A DNA stretch of 62,860 nt from Thermofilaceae archaeon (GCA_038731975.1 JAVYQJ010000009.1:1-62860); one strand, 5' to 3'. Counted from the stretch's first letter, positions 22,844 through 32,280 are shown. Numbers and translations: made by a program. The notes: generated from the letters alone by a model not told the origin.

Positions 22844-25800
22844 GAGTAGTGCGGGGACATCGGGTGTTGCTCGCGGCAGCGTTAATACTGTTCATTGCGC
22901 CGCTTCTAGCCTTGGCTCAGGAGGGTGCTAATCCCGTACAGGAAGCCATTCGCATCTCTCTGAGGGGGTACAACTACACTCGCGTCTTAGAGCTGGCAGA
23001 GAGCATAGCGTCGCTTGGGCCACGCGCTCCCGGATACCCTGGGTACGAGAGAGTTTTAGGGTTGATAGTCAACGAGGTTAAGGCTCTTAACCTGACTTAC
23101 ACTGTTCAAAACTTCACTATTCTGGCTCCCGTAGAGACTGAGAGCTACGTAGAAGTTTTAGAACCTTACCACCTCGTTTTAAGAGCTTACAGCCTCTGGC
23201 CGCATGGAGGGATAGCAGCGGGCGCGGGCGTGAAGGAGGCTCCGCTCGTCTACGTGGGGAGGGGTGGGTTGGAGGAGTTCGACGGGAAACCAGTTAACGG
23301 GAGTATCGTCGTGATGGAGTACGATGGTAGCGGCAGCAACTGGTTGAACGCGCTCCGCTTTGGTGCGAAAGCGGTCATCTTCCTCGGAGGGGGCAACCCG
23401 CAGCGTGAAGCCCTCGGAAAGTTCGACCCTATCACCCCTGTACCCTTCATGCGTCTCTACCTGGAGCCTAAGGAGGCTGCAGCCCTCAGGGAGCTATTGA
23501 GGAGGGGGCCCGTAAGGGCGAGAGTTCGCACCGACATGGAGCTGCGCGATGTCACCGGCCACAACGTGCTTGTGGAAATCCCCGGTACCGAGAAGAGGGA
23601 TGAGATCATTATGTTCGTAGCCCACTTCGACGCATGGTGCGTAGCGCCGGGACTGGCGAACTCGACGGAAGAGGCGATTTCCACCGCAGCTCTCCTCGAG
23701 CTCATGCGGTACCTGGCTTTAAACAGACCTCCGCGCACCGCCTGGTTCCTCTTCACCTCCGGACACTGGAACGGTTTAGTGGGGCCCCGCTACTTTATCG
23801 AGCACTTCATTCTGCGGCGACCCGATCTCATCCGAGGCGAAAGAACGATCTGGTACATCATGGGGCTCGATATCTCGGCCGATATCCCCATTGCCTCGTT
23901 AATCTACGTGGGCCACTTCTACCAGACATCGGGTAGGACTTTCATAACGACAAAGTTCTACTGGCTTCAGGGCATGGTGAACACGTATGCGGGATTAGTG
24001 GGAGAGTACCTCAATGAAACGGGTTTACCGCGAAGCGCGGCTTTGCGAAGTGCTATACGCACGCTAGGCGTCGTAAGGCCCATCGATCTAACTCACGGGC
24101 CCGAGTGGATGTGGTCCAGCACGATGAGCAAACCGTATGTTTTGGACACCGAGCCGTTCGTAATCGCGGGGATGGCGGCATTCACGTTGAGAACCTCCTA
24201 CAGTTACAGACCCTTCGAGGGCGAACCCGTAAGCGATCTACACTACGTGAGGAGCAACTTCGAAGACAGGGTTGTACCGCAGCTTGCGTCAGCTGTAATG
24301 ATCGCTAGCGCGCTCTTGAATGAGCCGACAATCGGCGTAATGAAAAGCCTGATACTGCCAACCAGAAGGCATCCACTACTGTACTGGGGCTTCTTGCAAT
24401 TGCAAGTGCAGGTGCTCCAGTACAACATCACTAAAGGCTGGTATGATCCAGTTCCCTACGCGATTGTTAGGGTTAGCAGGTGGAGCTCGTACCCCTTCGC
24501 CTGGATGTTAGCCAGGGCTGACAGTAACGGTACTGTTTTGATCTACGGTGTTACGCCGCAGGGCCTTAACGCGTGGTACGTCGAAGCTTGGAAGATTCTG
24601 AACGAGACGTGGATGATCGCACCGGCGTGGGGCATGCGGAGCGGGGGGCCCACATGGATTAACTTGCTCGTGGAAAGGGGTTACACGAGCACTTACGTTA
24701 TGCCAATGAATGTCAGAGTCCTCGTGGATTTGTACAACCCAACCTTGATGAGGCGTACACTCGATGATCCTAGGTACGCTTCCTCGAACGTTTGGGCCGG
24801 TGGCGGAGCGTGGCCCACGGTGTTCGAGACTTCAACGGGAATCACGCCTTTGTACACTTTTGTCTCTTCAAACGAGAGAAGCGGCGTGTACCTGGTGTTT
24901 GCTAGCTATGTTCAGAATGTTACTGTGACCCTATCGATCGGCGCGCGCTGGCCGACAGGTATCGCAATCGAGGCTAAAAAGACCCTATGGGCGCTAGACT
25001 ACGCTGTTGGCACGTACACTATAGCGGCGCAGAGGTACTCGGTGCTTAGTGAGCGCGAAGTAAGAAGGCTTAGCGCTGACCTCATGATTGGCTACGCTGA
25101 GCATTACCTCCGCCAGGCTGTTAACGCTCTGCGCAACAACACGTGGAGCGCGGCTTTCAGGAACTCGCTTGCAGCCTGGAGTTTTGCTTCCCGCGCGTAC
25201 TCCAACGAGGTGATGCCTCTCTACGAGGAGTGCATAAGGTCAGCCGTCACGCTAGTACCCTTCATCATCGTCACCGGCTACTTCTTGGAGAGGCTGCTCA
25301 CAAAGGGCGAGGGGCTCCGCATGATCTTCAACGTTCTCGCTTTTCAGATCGCTCTATTCGTGATCTACGCGTTTACGCACCCGGCTTTCTGGGTGGTTCC
25401 AAGCACGCTGCTAGCAGCTCTCGCCATCGGGATGCTAATTCTGATGACCATAGTCCTGTGGATATTCTACAGGGAGGCCTCAGATATCGTCTCCCGGGTA
25501 GCGGCCCAGCTTCTGGGGTACCACGAGGTAGTTACAGAGAGGACAGCTGCCATGCTGATGGCCGTTTCCCTGTCGACTGAGAACATGAGGAAGCGCCCAC
25601 TCAGATCGATACTGACGCTTATCCCGATAACGGTCTTCGCGATGGCGCTCGTCTCACTCGCCTCAGTCTCGCCTTACACAGCTGTGCTGCCGAAGCCGAT
25701 GGAGCTCGTTACTGCCAACTTCTACGGGTTCACCGTAAAAAGGGCATATGCTGTGCTGGGCGATATGCTAGACGTTCCAACGATTGAAATGTTGAGGGCT

Positions 25801-27330
25801 ATCGTTGGCGAGAAAGGCGTCGTGAGCCCACGGGTAGTCTACTACTCGCCATCAGTGATCAACCTAGGACCCTACGCCCTCGCTTTATCGCATAACGTCA
25901 GCATCCCCGTACCAGTCGCTTTGGGCCTTACACCCGAAGCAGCTTCCCTACTACTACGCAACGCGATGGTTAGAGGGCTTCCTAAGCCGTTCTTCAGCGA
26001 GGAGCAGCCCGCCATCGTGCTACCGGTGTCGATGGCTAACCAGCTGGGGGTTGACGTGGGCGACGAAATCGAGCTGTATGGTATGAAGTTCGTTGTAACA
26101 GGTATCTTCTCGGAGACAGCGATGGACGCTTTGAAAGACCCCGATGGTAGGAGGCTCGCTCCCGTCGACTCTATCTACTACGCTCAGCTCCACGGCTTCG
26201 CCGTCCCGTTAGGCGGCGCGATAGTACCCCAACCGTACGCGTGGAGCAGGGTCGTGATCATACCGAGCGGTGTAGCGCTGAAACTGGGCGGAAGGGTCTC
26301 CGTGGTAGACATCATCCTCAACCCTGATGTGGGAGAGGAAGAGTTTGAGAGGCTCGCTCACGAGATAGCCTACGCCGTTGACGCTCTATGCTACGGACAG
26401 AGGAAGGATGGCTCTGTAATCGCCTACTCGAGGTTCCCAACATACATGGCTCTAGGTTGGGAGATGATGGTTGTGCCCTTTGCGATCACCTCCTTGAGCA
26501 TCGTGGTCTCCTTGCTAGGCAGTATTAAGGAGCGAACGAGAGATCTTTTCACCTACAGCAGCGTGGGGTTATCTCCGAGTGGGGCCATGCTCATGTTCAT
26601 CACGGAGTTCGCCGTCTACGGGTTCATGGGTGCGACGCTCGGATACTTCGCCGGGTGGGCGCTGAGCAAGGTGATGAGAGCCGTGGGCGTGCTACCTGTA
26701 ACGTTCGTTTTTAACTACGCATCCGTAGCGATCTCGCTCGTCCTCTTCCTAGTGCTGCTGTCTACGCTGGCCGCAGCAGCTTATCCCTCTTACTTAGCCT
26801 CAAGGATAATCACACCCTCACTTGAGAGGAAGTGGAAGGTTCCAAGAACGCCGCGAGGTTCTCTATGGGACATTCCACTACCGTTCCGAGTCCCAACAGA
26901 GAGGGAGGCACAGGCTGTGCTGCTGTACCTGCAGGAGTACTACCTGGGGGCTGGCTACGAGAAGCGCTTGTTCAAGGTCTCCTCTGATCCCAAGGTGGAT
27001 ATCAAGGAGAAGAAGCTTGTAGTCAATATCAGGTTGTACCCGTACGATGCTGGAACCGAGCAAGAAGTGAATCTCTACTTTGTCAGAGAGAGGGTTGGCG
27101 GATGGAGAGCCGCAGTGAGCTTGAAGCTGCTTAAGGGTCTCGGCAGCGTCTGGACGGGGCCCTCGCAGTACGGCTACCTGGACGACTTGAGGAAGCAGAT
27201 GCTGCTCTGGGGAACGCTACCTTCGTCTGAGCGAGCCAAATACATAAGAAGGGTCTACGAGCTCCTTGCGGAGAGCGGGGAGGTGATGAAGTCCGATCGA
27301 GCGATCGGTGAACGAGAGCCTAAGAGCTGA
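22831..27330 (+). CDS. Giant surface protein: M28-peptidase-like ectodomain fused to FtsX/MacB-like permease
   Basis: The 1499-residue protein begins with a signal peptide (hydrophobic 12-28, AQ at the likely cleavage site). A PA-like insert follows (about 120-225), then an M28-peptidase-like domain (about 245-500) with HFDAW at H265-D267. The usual bridging Asp and catalytic Glu pair are not apparent (GLANSTEEA and TSGHWNGLVG in their place). A beta-rich regulatory-like domain (about 540-600) and three membrane spans (about 808-880) come next. A second unit has the FtsX/MacB topology: one span near 930, an external domain with MANQLGVDVGDEIELYG, and spans near 1212, 1255 and 1300. A soluble C-terminal part of about 170 residues ends it. 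No ATPase gene is adjacent. It is co-transcribed with the OPT-like transporter. Peptide capture or processing coupled to uptake is a plausible but unproven role. Confidence 0.8.
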   Translation: MAVVRVVRGHRVLLAAALILFIAPLLALAQEGANPVQEAIRISLRGYNYTRVLELAESIASLGPRAPGYPGYERVLGLIVNEVKALNLTYTVQNFTILAPVETESYVEVLEPYHLVLRAYSLWPHGGIAAGAGVKEAPLVYVGRGGLEEFDGKPVNGSIVVMEYDGSGSNWLNALRFGAKAVIFLGGGNPQREALGKFDPITPVPFMRLYLEPKEAAALRELLRRGPVRARVRTDMELRDVTGHNVLVEIPGTEKRDEIIMFVAHFDAWCVAPGLANSTEEAISTAALLELMRYLALNRPPRTAWFLFTSGHWNGLVGPRYFIEHFILRRPDLIRGERTIWYIMGLDISADIPIASLIYVGHFYQTSGRTFITTKFYWLQGMVNTYAGLVGEYLNETGLPRSAALRSAIRTLGVVRPIDLTHGPEWMWSSTMSKPYVLDTEPFVIAGMAAFTLRTSYSYRPFEGEPVSDLHYVRSNFEDRVVPQLASAVMIASALLNEPTIGVMKSLILPTRRHPLLYWGFLQLQVQVLQYNITKGWYDPVPYAIVRVSRWSSYPFAWMLARADSNGTVLIYGVTPQGLNAWYVEAWKILNETWMIAPAWGMRSGGPTWINLLVERGYTSTYVMPMNVRVLVDLYNPTLMRRTLDDPRYASSNVWAGGGAWPTVFETSTGITPLYTFVSSNERSGVYLVFASYVQNVTVTLSIGARWPTGIAIEAKKTLWALDYAVGTYTIAAQRYSVLSEREVRRLSADLMIGYAEHYLRQAVNALRNNTWSAAFRNSLAAWSFASRAYSNEVMPLYEECIRSAVTLVPFIIVTGYFLERLLTKGEGLRMIFNVLAFQIALFVIYAFTHPAFWVVPSTLLAALAIGMLILMTIVLWIFYREASDIVSRVAAQLLGYHEVVTERTAAMLMAVSLSTENMRKRPLRSILTLIPITVFAMALVSLASVSPYTAVLPKPMELVTANFYGFTVKRAYAVLGDMLDVPTIEMLRAIVGEKGVVSPRVVYYSPSVINLGPYALALSHNVSIPVPVALGLTPEAASLLLRNAMVRGLPKPFFSEEQPAIVLPVSMANQLGVDVGDEIELYGMKFVVTGIFSETAMDALKDPDGRRLAPVDSIYYAQLHGFAVPLGGAIVPQPYAWSRVVIIPSGVALKLGGRVSVVDIILNPDVGEEEFERLAHEIAYAVDALCYGQRKDGSVIAYSRFPTYMALGWEMMVVPFAITSLSIVVSLLGSIKERTRDLFTYSSVGLSPSGAMLMFITEFAVYGFMGATLGYFAGWALSKVMRAVGVLPVTFVFNYASVAISLVLFLVLLSTLAAAAYPSYLASRIITPSLERKWKVPRTPRGSLWDIPLPFRVPTEREAQAVLLYLQEYYLGAGYEKRLFKVSSDPKVDIKEKKLVVNIRLYPYDAGTEQEVNLYFVRERVGGWRAAVSLKLLKGLGSVWTGPSQYGYLDDLRKQMLLWGTLPSSERAKYIRRVYELLAESGEVMKSDRAIGEREPKS

Positions 27331-27332
27331 TC

Positions 27333-28265
27333 CTACCCCGGTTGGCGTAACGTAACCTTTACGCCGGTGATCTTTTCAAGCAATTTACCCTTAGATTCGA
27401 ACCTCTCCTTATTCACCCGTCTGGCCACCACTGCGATCCCATCTTCGCTGAGGTAGACGCCCCAGTAATCCTCCTTCTCATACACGTTCGTGAAGGCATC
27501 GGCTAGCCGAACTACTGCGGCGAGGATTAAGCCGTTCTCCCCCAGGCTTTCTACCGCAGGATCATTTTCCGGGTTGGTGTGTCTCCTGTGGTGCCTTATG
27601 CAGAAGGATATTAGGTCTACATCCACATCTCCCGGGAGAGCATCCTTGTGCGCCATGAGCATCCGGACTCCTATCTCCTCGTGCCCCCGCTCTGAGACGA
27701 ACCTCCCAATGTCGTGTAGGAGGCCGGCAACGTAAAGGGACTTCAGATAGCGGTGGGTAAGCGTGCCTCTACTGACGGCTTGAGCTAGATCCAGGCTTAT
27801 GTTCGCAACCGTCGAAGCATGCTCAAGCCCGGAGCCGAACTCGTACGCTTTACCGACTCCAAAGAGCGCGTGAAGCTGCTCTAACCCTATGAGCTCCTTT
27901 AGCCTTGCGTACCAGTTGAGAGTTTGCTCCTGCGCCCTGCTCAGCGAGCACTGTAGCAAGGGTTGCCCCTTGAGCGCTACGAGAAGCGCGTTCGCCAAGT
28001 AGCAGGGTCTATCATCGTCTTCCCCCAAGCCAACGATGATTACGCGGCTACCCGCTTTCGCGAACCTGAGAGCTGTTAACGCCAGCTCGTTAAGCTCCTC
28101 CGGTGGCCTAGAGGTGAGCTGGGAGAGGGGGTATTCGAGAGTAACGGCACCCTCAAAGCCGCGTTTGCAGCTCGGCTCAACGTTGATCACGAGCGCGCCC
28201 TCTGTCTCAATTGTGTCTTCGCAACTTACTACCGCCACGTGGGCTTCGTAGGGTTGCCCATTCAC
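27333..28265 (-). CDS. HD-domain phosphohydrolase with N-terminal unknown domain
   Basis: The C-terminal half of this 310-residue protein is an HD-type metal phosphohydrolase: LEHASTVANISLDLA, LLHDIGRFVSERGHEEIG, IRHHRRH and VVRLADAF. Such domains cleave nucleotides or phosphodiesters, and the pattern is like that in the second part of Ppx/GppA proteins. The N-terminal 110 residues look like a small alpha/beta domain. They include VIIVGLGEDDDRPCYLANAL, which recalls a dual-specificity phosphatase loop without its cysteine and histidine. That comparison is tentative. The gene has its own TATA box and sits downstream of the Bax1-XPB pair. Confidence 0.8.
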   Translation of the reverse strand: MNGQPYEAHVAVVSCEDTIETEGALVINVEPSCKRGFEGAVTLEYPLSQLTSRPPEELNELALTALRFAKAGSRVIIVGLGEDDDRPCYLANALLVALKGQPLLQCSLSRAQEQTLNWYARLKELIGLEQLHALFGVGKAYEFGSGLEHASTVANISLDLAQAVSRGTLTHRYLKSLYVAGLLHDIGRFVSERGHEEIGVRMLMAHKDALPGDVDVDLISFCIRHHRRHTNPENDPAVESLGENGLILAAVVRLADAFTNVYEKEDYWGVYLSEDGIAVVARRVNKERFESKGKLLEKITGVKVTLRQPG

Positions 28266-28286
28266 GCGAGTGAGAAGGTCATAGTC

Positions 28287-28296
28287 GCAAATAAGG
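28287..28296 (-). promoter_or_regulatory. TATA box for the HD-domain gene
   Basis: CCTTATTTGC on the minus strand is centred 26 bases before the GTG at 28265. Confidence 0.5.
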
Positions 28297-28301
28297 ATTA
28301 G

Positions 28302-29714
28302 CTACCCTCTCCTCACCACGGCTCGGGAAGGGTCGAGGGATCGCCACTCAACACGGTATCCTAGCCTCTCCACAACCTCGGTTGCCGCGCCCCTTTCAAC
28401 CCCCCTCTCCTCAAGAAGCTTCGCTACTTCCTCCAGCGTCATGCCATCTAGGTCGGGTAGTGCTGATCTAATCTGTTCTAAGTCGAACTGCTGCGACGGC
28501 TGCCCCGCTCTAGGGGGAGGCACCCCCAAGTAGCGCTTTAAGACGGGGTAGACGTCAGCACCCCTGAGCCTACGCCTGAACAATACCACGTCGTGAGGCA
28601 AGTTCTCGATGGAGGAGCAGGCCAGTTCCTCGTCGACCGCGACTATGAGGTTGATGCCTCTCACCTCTCTCAGCTTCTGCAGCTTCTTCTCCAAGTACTC
28701 CTTAGTCCAAAAGCCCACAACCTCTATGTACACCTTCTTCCCTCCGCACGAGACGGAAAAATCCGGGATGAATATGCGACCGCCAACAACTAGAGGCTCG
28801 GGCTCGCGCCTGACAACCCAGGCCGGTGAAAGCGCGGAGAGGCTTTTGAAGAACTCCCGCTCCACCTCGCTATCAAATACCGGTTCCAGCTCCACCTCTT
28901 TCAGGGGGAATAACTTCGCCTTAGAGTCGTTCAACTCAAACTTGAGGACTCTCGTGCGCCCCTCGATATCCGCCCTTATATCCCAGCGGTCGGCGCGCAT
29001 GATATAGGGTACAAGCTTCGCTAGACGAGTACCGTACCTTCTCGTCTGCCTCAAGAGGGACGCTGGGCCGTCGATGGTCAGCCTAACACCGCCGCCAGCC
29101 TGCTCGGCGATGTAGAGTAAGCCTAAGCTTTTTACAGCGCGTAGGAGCCGCTTCGCAGTAGCGCCATCAGACTTGAACAGTACTTCAAGCCGCAAAGCTT
29201 TGAAGAGTAGCGTTTGAACCATCGATAGATTGTACTCCTTGACAAGCTCTTCTGCTGTGAGCTGGGCCGGTTCTACGAGCTCTTCTACCATGTGCTTCGT
29301 TAGGATCTTTTCAAGCTCCTCCACACTGCATCCCAGCCTCTCCGAGACCCGACGCAGAACTTCCTTCCTCTCATCCTCCCTAACAGCGATCCCGCACATG
29401 GTCCCAGCCTCTTCGAAGATTTCAAGCCTTGCCCTAACGGGATCCAACGTCGTTTTCACCCTCTCAAACCTCGACTCGCGAAGCGCAATCGCCGCCATGG
29501 CTCTGACAACCCTCAGATCCATCCCCGATTCCAGAGCTAGCTCCTCCAGATCCTCGAACTCCGCCATCAGATCGCTTTCGCTCTTGCCAACCCCACTCTT
29601 AATCCGGCTGAGGATTTCCTCCGCAATGGCTAGCGGTAAGCCTTCCGGCTTAAGCAAGAGAGGTTCGACTCGACCCCATCGGACTCTCGCAACTAGGAGG
29701 TTCGAGGGGAGCAA
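28302..29714 (-). CDS. bax1: Bax1 nuclease, XPB partner (DUF790)
   Basis: The 470-residue protein matches the DUF790/Bax1 family. It opens with SNLLVARVRWGRVEPLLL, has a long helical middle part, and ends with a nuclease core (VFDSEVEREFF, FIPDFSV, VYIEVVGFWTKEYLEKK). Bax1 is a structure-specific nuclease that binds archaeal XPB and cuts bubble or fork DNA in repair. Here its gene begins six bases after the XPB gene, the arrangement seen in other archaea. A C-terminal segment after residue 400 looks like an added helical domain. Confidence 0.9.
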   Translation of the reverse strand: MLPSNLLVARVRWGRVEPLLLKPEGLPLAIAEEILSRIKSGVGKSESDLMAEFEDLEELALESGMDLRVVRAMAAIALRESRFERVKTTLDPVRARLEIFEEAGTMCGIAVREDERKEVLRRVSERLGCSVEELEKILTKHMVEELVEPAQLTAEELVKEYNLSMVQTLLFKALRLEVLFKSDGATAKRLLRAVKSLGLLYIAEQAGGGVRLTIDGPASLLRQTRRYGTRLAKLVPYIMRADRWDIRADIEGRTRVLKFELNDSKAKLFPLKEVELEPVFDSEVEREFFKSLSALSPAWVVRREPEPLVVGGRIFIPDFSVSCGGKKVYIEVVGFWTKEYLEKKLQKLREVRGINLIVAVDEELACSSIENLPHDVVLFRRRLRGADVYPVLKRYLGVPPPRAGQPSQQFDLEQIRSALPDLDGMTLEEVAKLLEERGVERGAATEVVERLGYRVEWRSLDPSRAVVRRG

Positions 29715-29720
29715 TCTGCA

Positions 29721-31070
29721 TCACCCTTCAAGCGCGCGATGCCTCCGCCTAGAGATCGTAACCTCTTTCGTCCCTGAGGTTATAACCTCGTAGAGTACCG
29801 CGCGCTTCCCCTCCTTCGGCCTGAGGATCCTCCCCAGCCTCTGAACGAACTCCCTCCTGCTCCCGCTGCCGCTCAGTATGATCGCCACGTTAGCGTCGGG
29901 CACGTCCACCCCCTCCTCCAGCACCTTGCTAGTCACTATGGCGTGGACCCTACCTTCCCTGAAAGCTGCGAGAACAGCTTTCCGCTCCTCCTCCGGAGTC
30001 TTATACGTTACCTCGGGTATGAGGAAGCGGGCGGATATGACCCTGACCACGTCGCTGTGCTCAGCGAATATCAGCACCTTATCGGTGCGGTGCCGTTCCA
30101 GCAGATCCTCCAGTATCTCCAACTTAGAGGACGCGTGAAGCGCCATCCTCCTAGCCCGATACCACGCGAGCAGAGCCTCCCTCGCCTCCAAGTCCCTCAC
30201 GCTCAACGATATTAATTTCTCGAATCCCCTCTCGCCGACCAGCCTTAACCCGCGCTTTCTCAAGAATCCCTTGTAGATCTTTGTGAGCCTGTTGTACAGC
30301 TCCCTTTCCTCTTCCGACATGTGCGCGTATACGCGCACCAAGTCGAACTCAGCGAGCCATTTCCCCGCCATCTCTCTTGCGTATCTCCTGTACACGACGG
30401 GCCCCACCAGGTAAGGGAGGTCGACGTGCAAACCATCCTCCCGCTCAGGCGTTGCCGTGAGCCCCATCCTCCAGGGTGCGGCGCAGAGCTCCGCGATCTG
30501 CCTATAGCCGGGGCTAGGCAGGTGGTGGACCTCGTCGAAGATGATGAGCTCGAATTTGTCACCGAGGTGCTCAGCGTTGATGTAGGCTGAATCGTAAGTT
30601 GAGATCGTCACGCACTCCAACTTCCTCTCTCCACCACCGTACCTACCCGGTGTAACGTTCAGGTACCGCTTAACGTTCGCCTCCCACTGGTCCATCAGCT
30701 CCAGCGTGGGCACAACGATCAGAGTAGGGCACGCCAGCTCCGCTATAGCAGCGATGGCCACCATAGTCTTGCCAGCTCCCGTGGGTAGGACGATGATACC
30801 GCGCCGCTCACGCTTCCAAGCCTCAAGCGCTTCGCGCTGGTAGTCCCTCAGCTCGATCCGCCGAGGGTTGATGCGGCAGGGCATCGGGTGGAGGACGTCG
30901 TCCTGGTACTGAATCCCGGCTTGGTTAAGCGCCTCCGTGATCCAACGGTACTGGATGGCGAGAGCCCGGTAGCACTTCACCCTGGGATCGAACTTGAAGA
31001 ACGCAGCCACCAGAGGCGGGGGTTGGCCCCTCAGAAGTATGGTGCCTGCGCTCCACTCCAGCCTGAGCAT
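29721..31070 (-). CDS. xpb: Archaeal XPB (Ssl2/Rad25) DNA helicase
   Basis: The 449-residue protein is a superfamily 2 helicase with an N-terminal damage-recognition domain, then LRDYQREALEAWKRERRG, Walker A LPTGAGKT (K101), DEVHH, MGLTATPEREDG and motif VI FVQRLGRILRPKEG. Archaeal XPB opens DNA at lesions together with Bax1, encoded six bases downstream. Length matches archaeal XPB proteins (about 450). A TATA box lies 27 bases before the ATG, so the pair forms one transcript. Confidence 0.94.
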   Translation of the reverse strand: MLRLEWSAGTILLRGQPPPLVAAFFKFDPRVKCYRALAIQYRWITEALNQAGIQYQDDVLHPMPCRINPRRIELRDYQREALEAWKRERRGIIVLPTGAGKTMVAIAAIAELACPTLIVVPTLELMDQWEANVKRYLNVTPGRYGGGERKLECVTISTYDSAYINAEHLGDKFELIIFDEVHHLPSPGYRQIAELCAAPWRMGLTATPEREDGLHVDLPYLVGPVVYRRYAREMAGKWLAEFDLVRVYAHMSEEERELYNRLTKIYKGFLRKRGLRLVGERGFEKLISLSVRDLEAREALLAWYRARRMALHASSKLEILEDLLERHRTDKVLIFAEHSDVVRVISARFLIPEVTYKTPEEERKAVLAAFREGRVHAIVTSKVLEEGVDVPDANVAIILSGSGSRREFVQRLGRILRPKEGKRAVLYEVITSGTKEVTISRRRHRALEG

Positions 31071-31092
31071 CCTACTCCATTTCGCTTGTACT

Positions 31093-31102
31093 CATAATAA
31101 GC
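31093..31102 (-). promoter_or_regulatory. TATA box for xpb-bax1
   Basis: GCTTATTATG on the minus strand is centred 27 bases before the ATG at 31070. Confidence 0.5.
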
Positions 31103-31140
31103 TTCTCCCATTAGTTGGCCGAAAATGCGGGTAGAGCAGT

Positions 31141-31150
31141 GTTTTTAGAG
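31141..31150 (+). promoter_or_regulatory. TATA box for the thioredoxin-reductase-like gene
   Basis: GTTTTTAGAG is centred 26 bases before the ATG at 31171 and sets that start against an upstream TTG. Confidence 0.45.
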
Positions 31151-31170
31151 GGTTGCACGCCTGGGGTCTT

Positions 31171-32166
31171 ATGGGTGTTGAGATCTACGACGTCCTCGTG
31201 GTTGGGGGTGGGATTGCCGGGTTTACGGCGGCACTCTACGCGGCTAGGCAGGGGTTAAGGACGCTCGTCGTAACCGCCGATATAGGCGGGCAGCTGCTGC
31301 TCGCGCCTGAGATACAGAACTACCCCGGTTTCGAGAGCATTAGGGGCTTCGAGCTCGCGCAGAGGGTTGAAGCTCAGGCGAGAGCCTTCGGCGCGGAAGT
31401 GGTCTTCGATGAGGTTCAGGAGATAAAGAGGGAAGGGCAGATCTTCACGGTGCGCGCTTTAAACGGTGAGTACAAGGCTCATTCGATCATCCTGGCGTGC
31501 GGTAAAGCCCCCAAGGAGCTTGGCGTCCCGGGTGAGAGAGAGCTGAAGGGGAGGGGGGTATCCTACTGCGTCGTTTGCGACGCTCCGCTGTACAGGGGCA
31601 AGGTGGTAGCCCTCATCGGGTGGGGGTACCACGGTTGGGAGAGCGTCAACGTGCTGGCTGAGTACGCTGCAAAAGTCTACTGGGTTTTCTCCGGAGAGAA
31701 GCCCTACGAGGATGAGGAAGCCGTCAAGTCCGTGGTGGCTAGGGGTAACGTCGAGCTAGTGCCCAGAGCCAAGCCCATCGCTATAAGGGGTGAAAAGCGT
31801 GTTGAAGAACTAGTCGTTAAGGACACGGCCAGCGGGGAAGAAAGAGCGCTCCGCGTGGACGGAGTCTTCGTGGAGATCGGCTACGAACCTAGGACAGGGT
31901 TCCTACGGGGTTTCGTCGAGCTCAACGACAAGGGGGAAGTGGTTGTCGACAGGGAGTGCAGAACCTCCCAGCCCGGGGTCTTTGCCGCGGGAGACGTCAC
32001 TGACCTGCCCTTTAAGCAGGCCGTGATCTCCGCTGGAATGGGAGCGATAGCAGCACTCTCAGCCTACAGGTACGTGATGGAGCTGAAGGGTAGGAAGGCA
32101 GCCGTGGTCAGCGACTGGCGCCACGTGAGAGCCAGAAGGGGGGGTCTCACGCTAAAGCTGGGCTAG
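31171..32166 (+). CDS. Thioredoxin-reductase-like flavoprotein with atypical nucleotide site
   Basis: The 331-residue protein has the FAD motif VLVVGGGIAGFTAALYAAR, IGGQLLLAPEIQNYPGF, a redox cysteine pair C133-V-V-C136 in SYCVVCDAP, and the second FAD motif GVFAAGDVTDLPFKQAVISA. These define the thioredoxin reductase family. The NADPH-binding segment, normally GGGDSA followed by HRR, reads IGWGYHGWESV and YWVFSGEK, so it may not use NADPH. Thioredoxin or protein-disulphide reduction with another electron donor is likely. It is divergent from xpb and monocistronic. Confidence 0.87.
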   Translation: MGVEIYDVLVVGGGIAGFTAALYAARQGLRTLVVTADIGGQLLLAPEIQNYPGFESIRGFELAQRVEAQARAFGAEVVFDEVQEIKREGQIFTVRALNGEYKAHSIILACGKAPKELGVPGERELKGRGVSYCVVCDAPLYRGKVVALIGWGYHGWESVNVLAEYAAKVYWVFSGEKPYEDEEAVKSVVARGNVELVPRAKPIAIRGEKRVEELVVKDTASGEERALRVDGVFVEIGYEPRTGFLRGFVELNDKGEVVVDRECRTSQPGVFAAGDVTDLPFKQAVISAGMGAIAALSAYRYVMELKGRKAAVVSDWRHVRARRGGLTLKLG

Positions 32167-32280
32167 ACTCTGGAACCAAGCGGAGAGTGCTTACGCCGGC
32201 CGACGGGAGGCCCGCGGTTATCGCAGCCTAGAACCCGCCGCCCTCGGGACCCGATCCCTTTCTCCAGCCACCGTTGAGAC

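Noticed and set aside
27283-27330. A C/D-like pattern at the end of the 1499-residue gene, with box C GTGATGA and final CTGA spaced suitably
   Set aside because: The inner D' and C' boxes are badly degenerate, no TATA box lies upstream, and the bases are coding.
32167-32280. GC-rich gap that looked like a tRNA
   Set aside because: No T-loop motif or acceptor pairing could be built on either strand.
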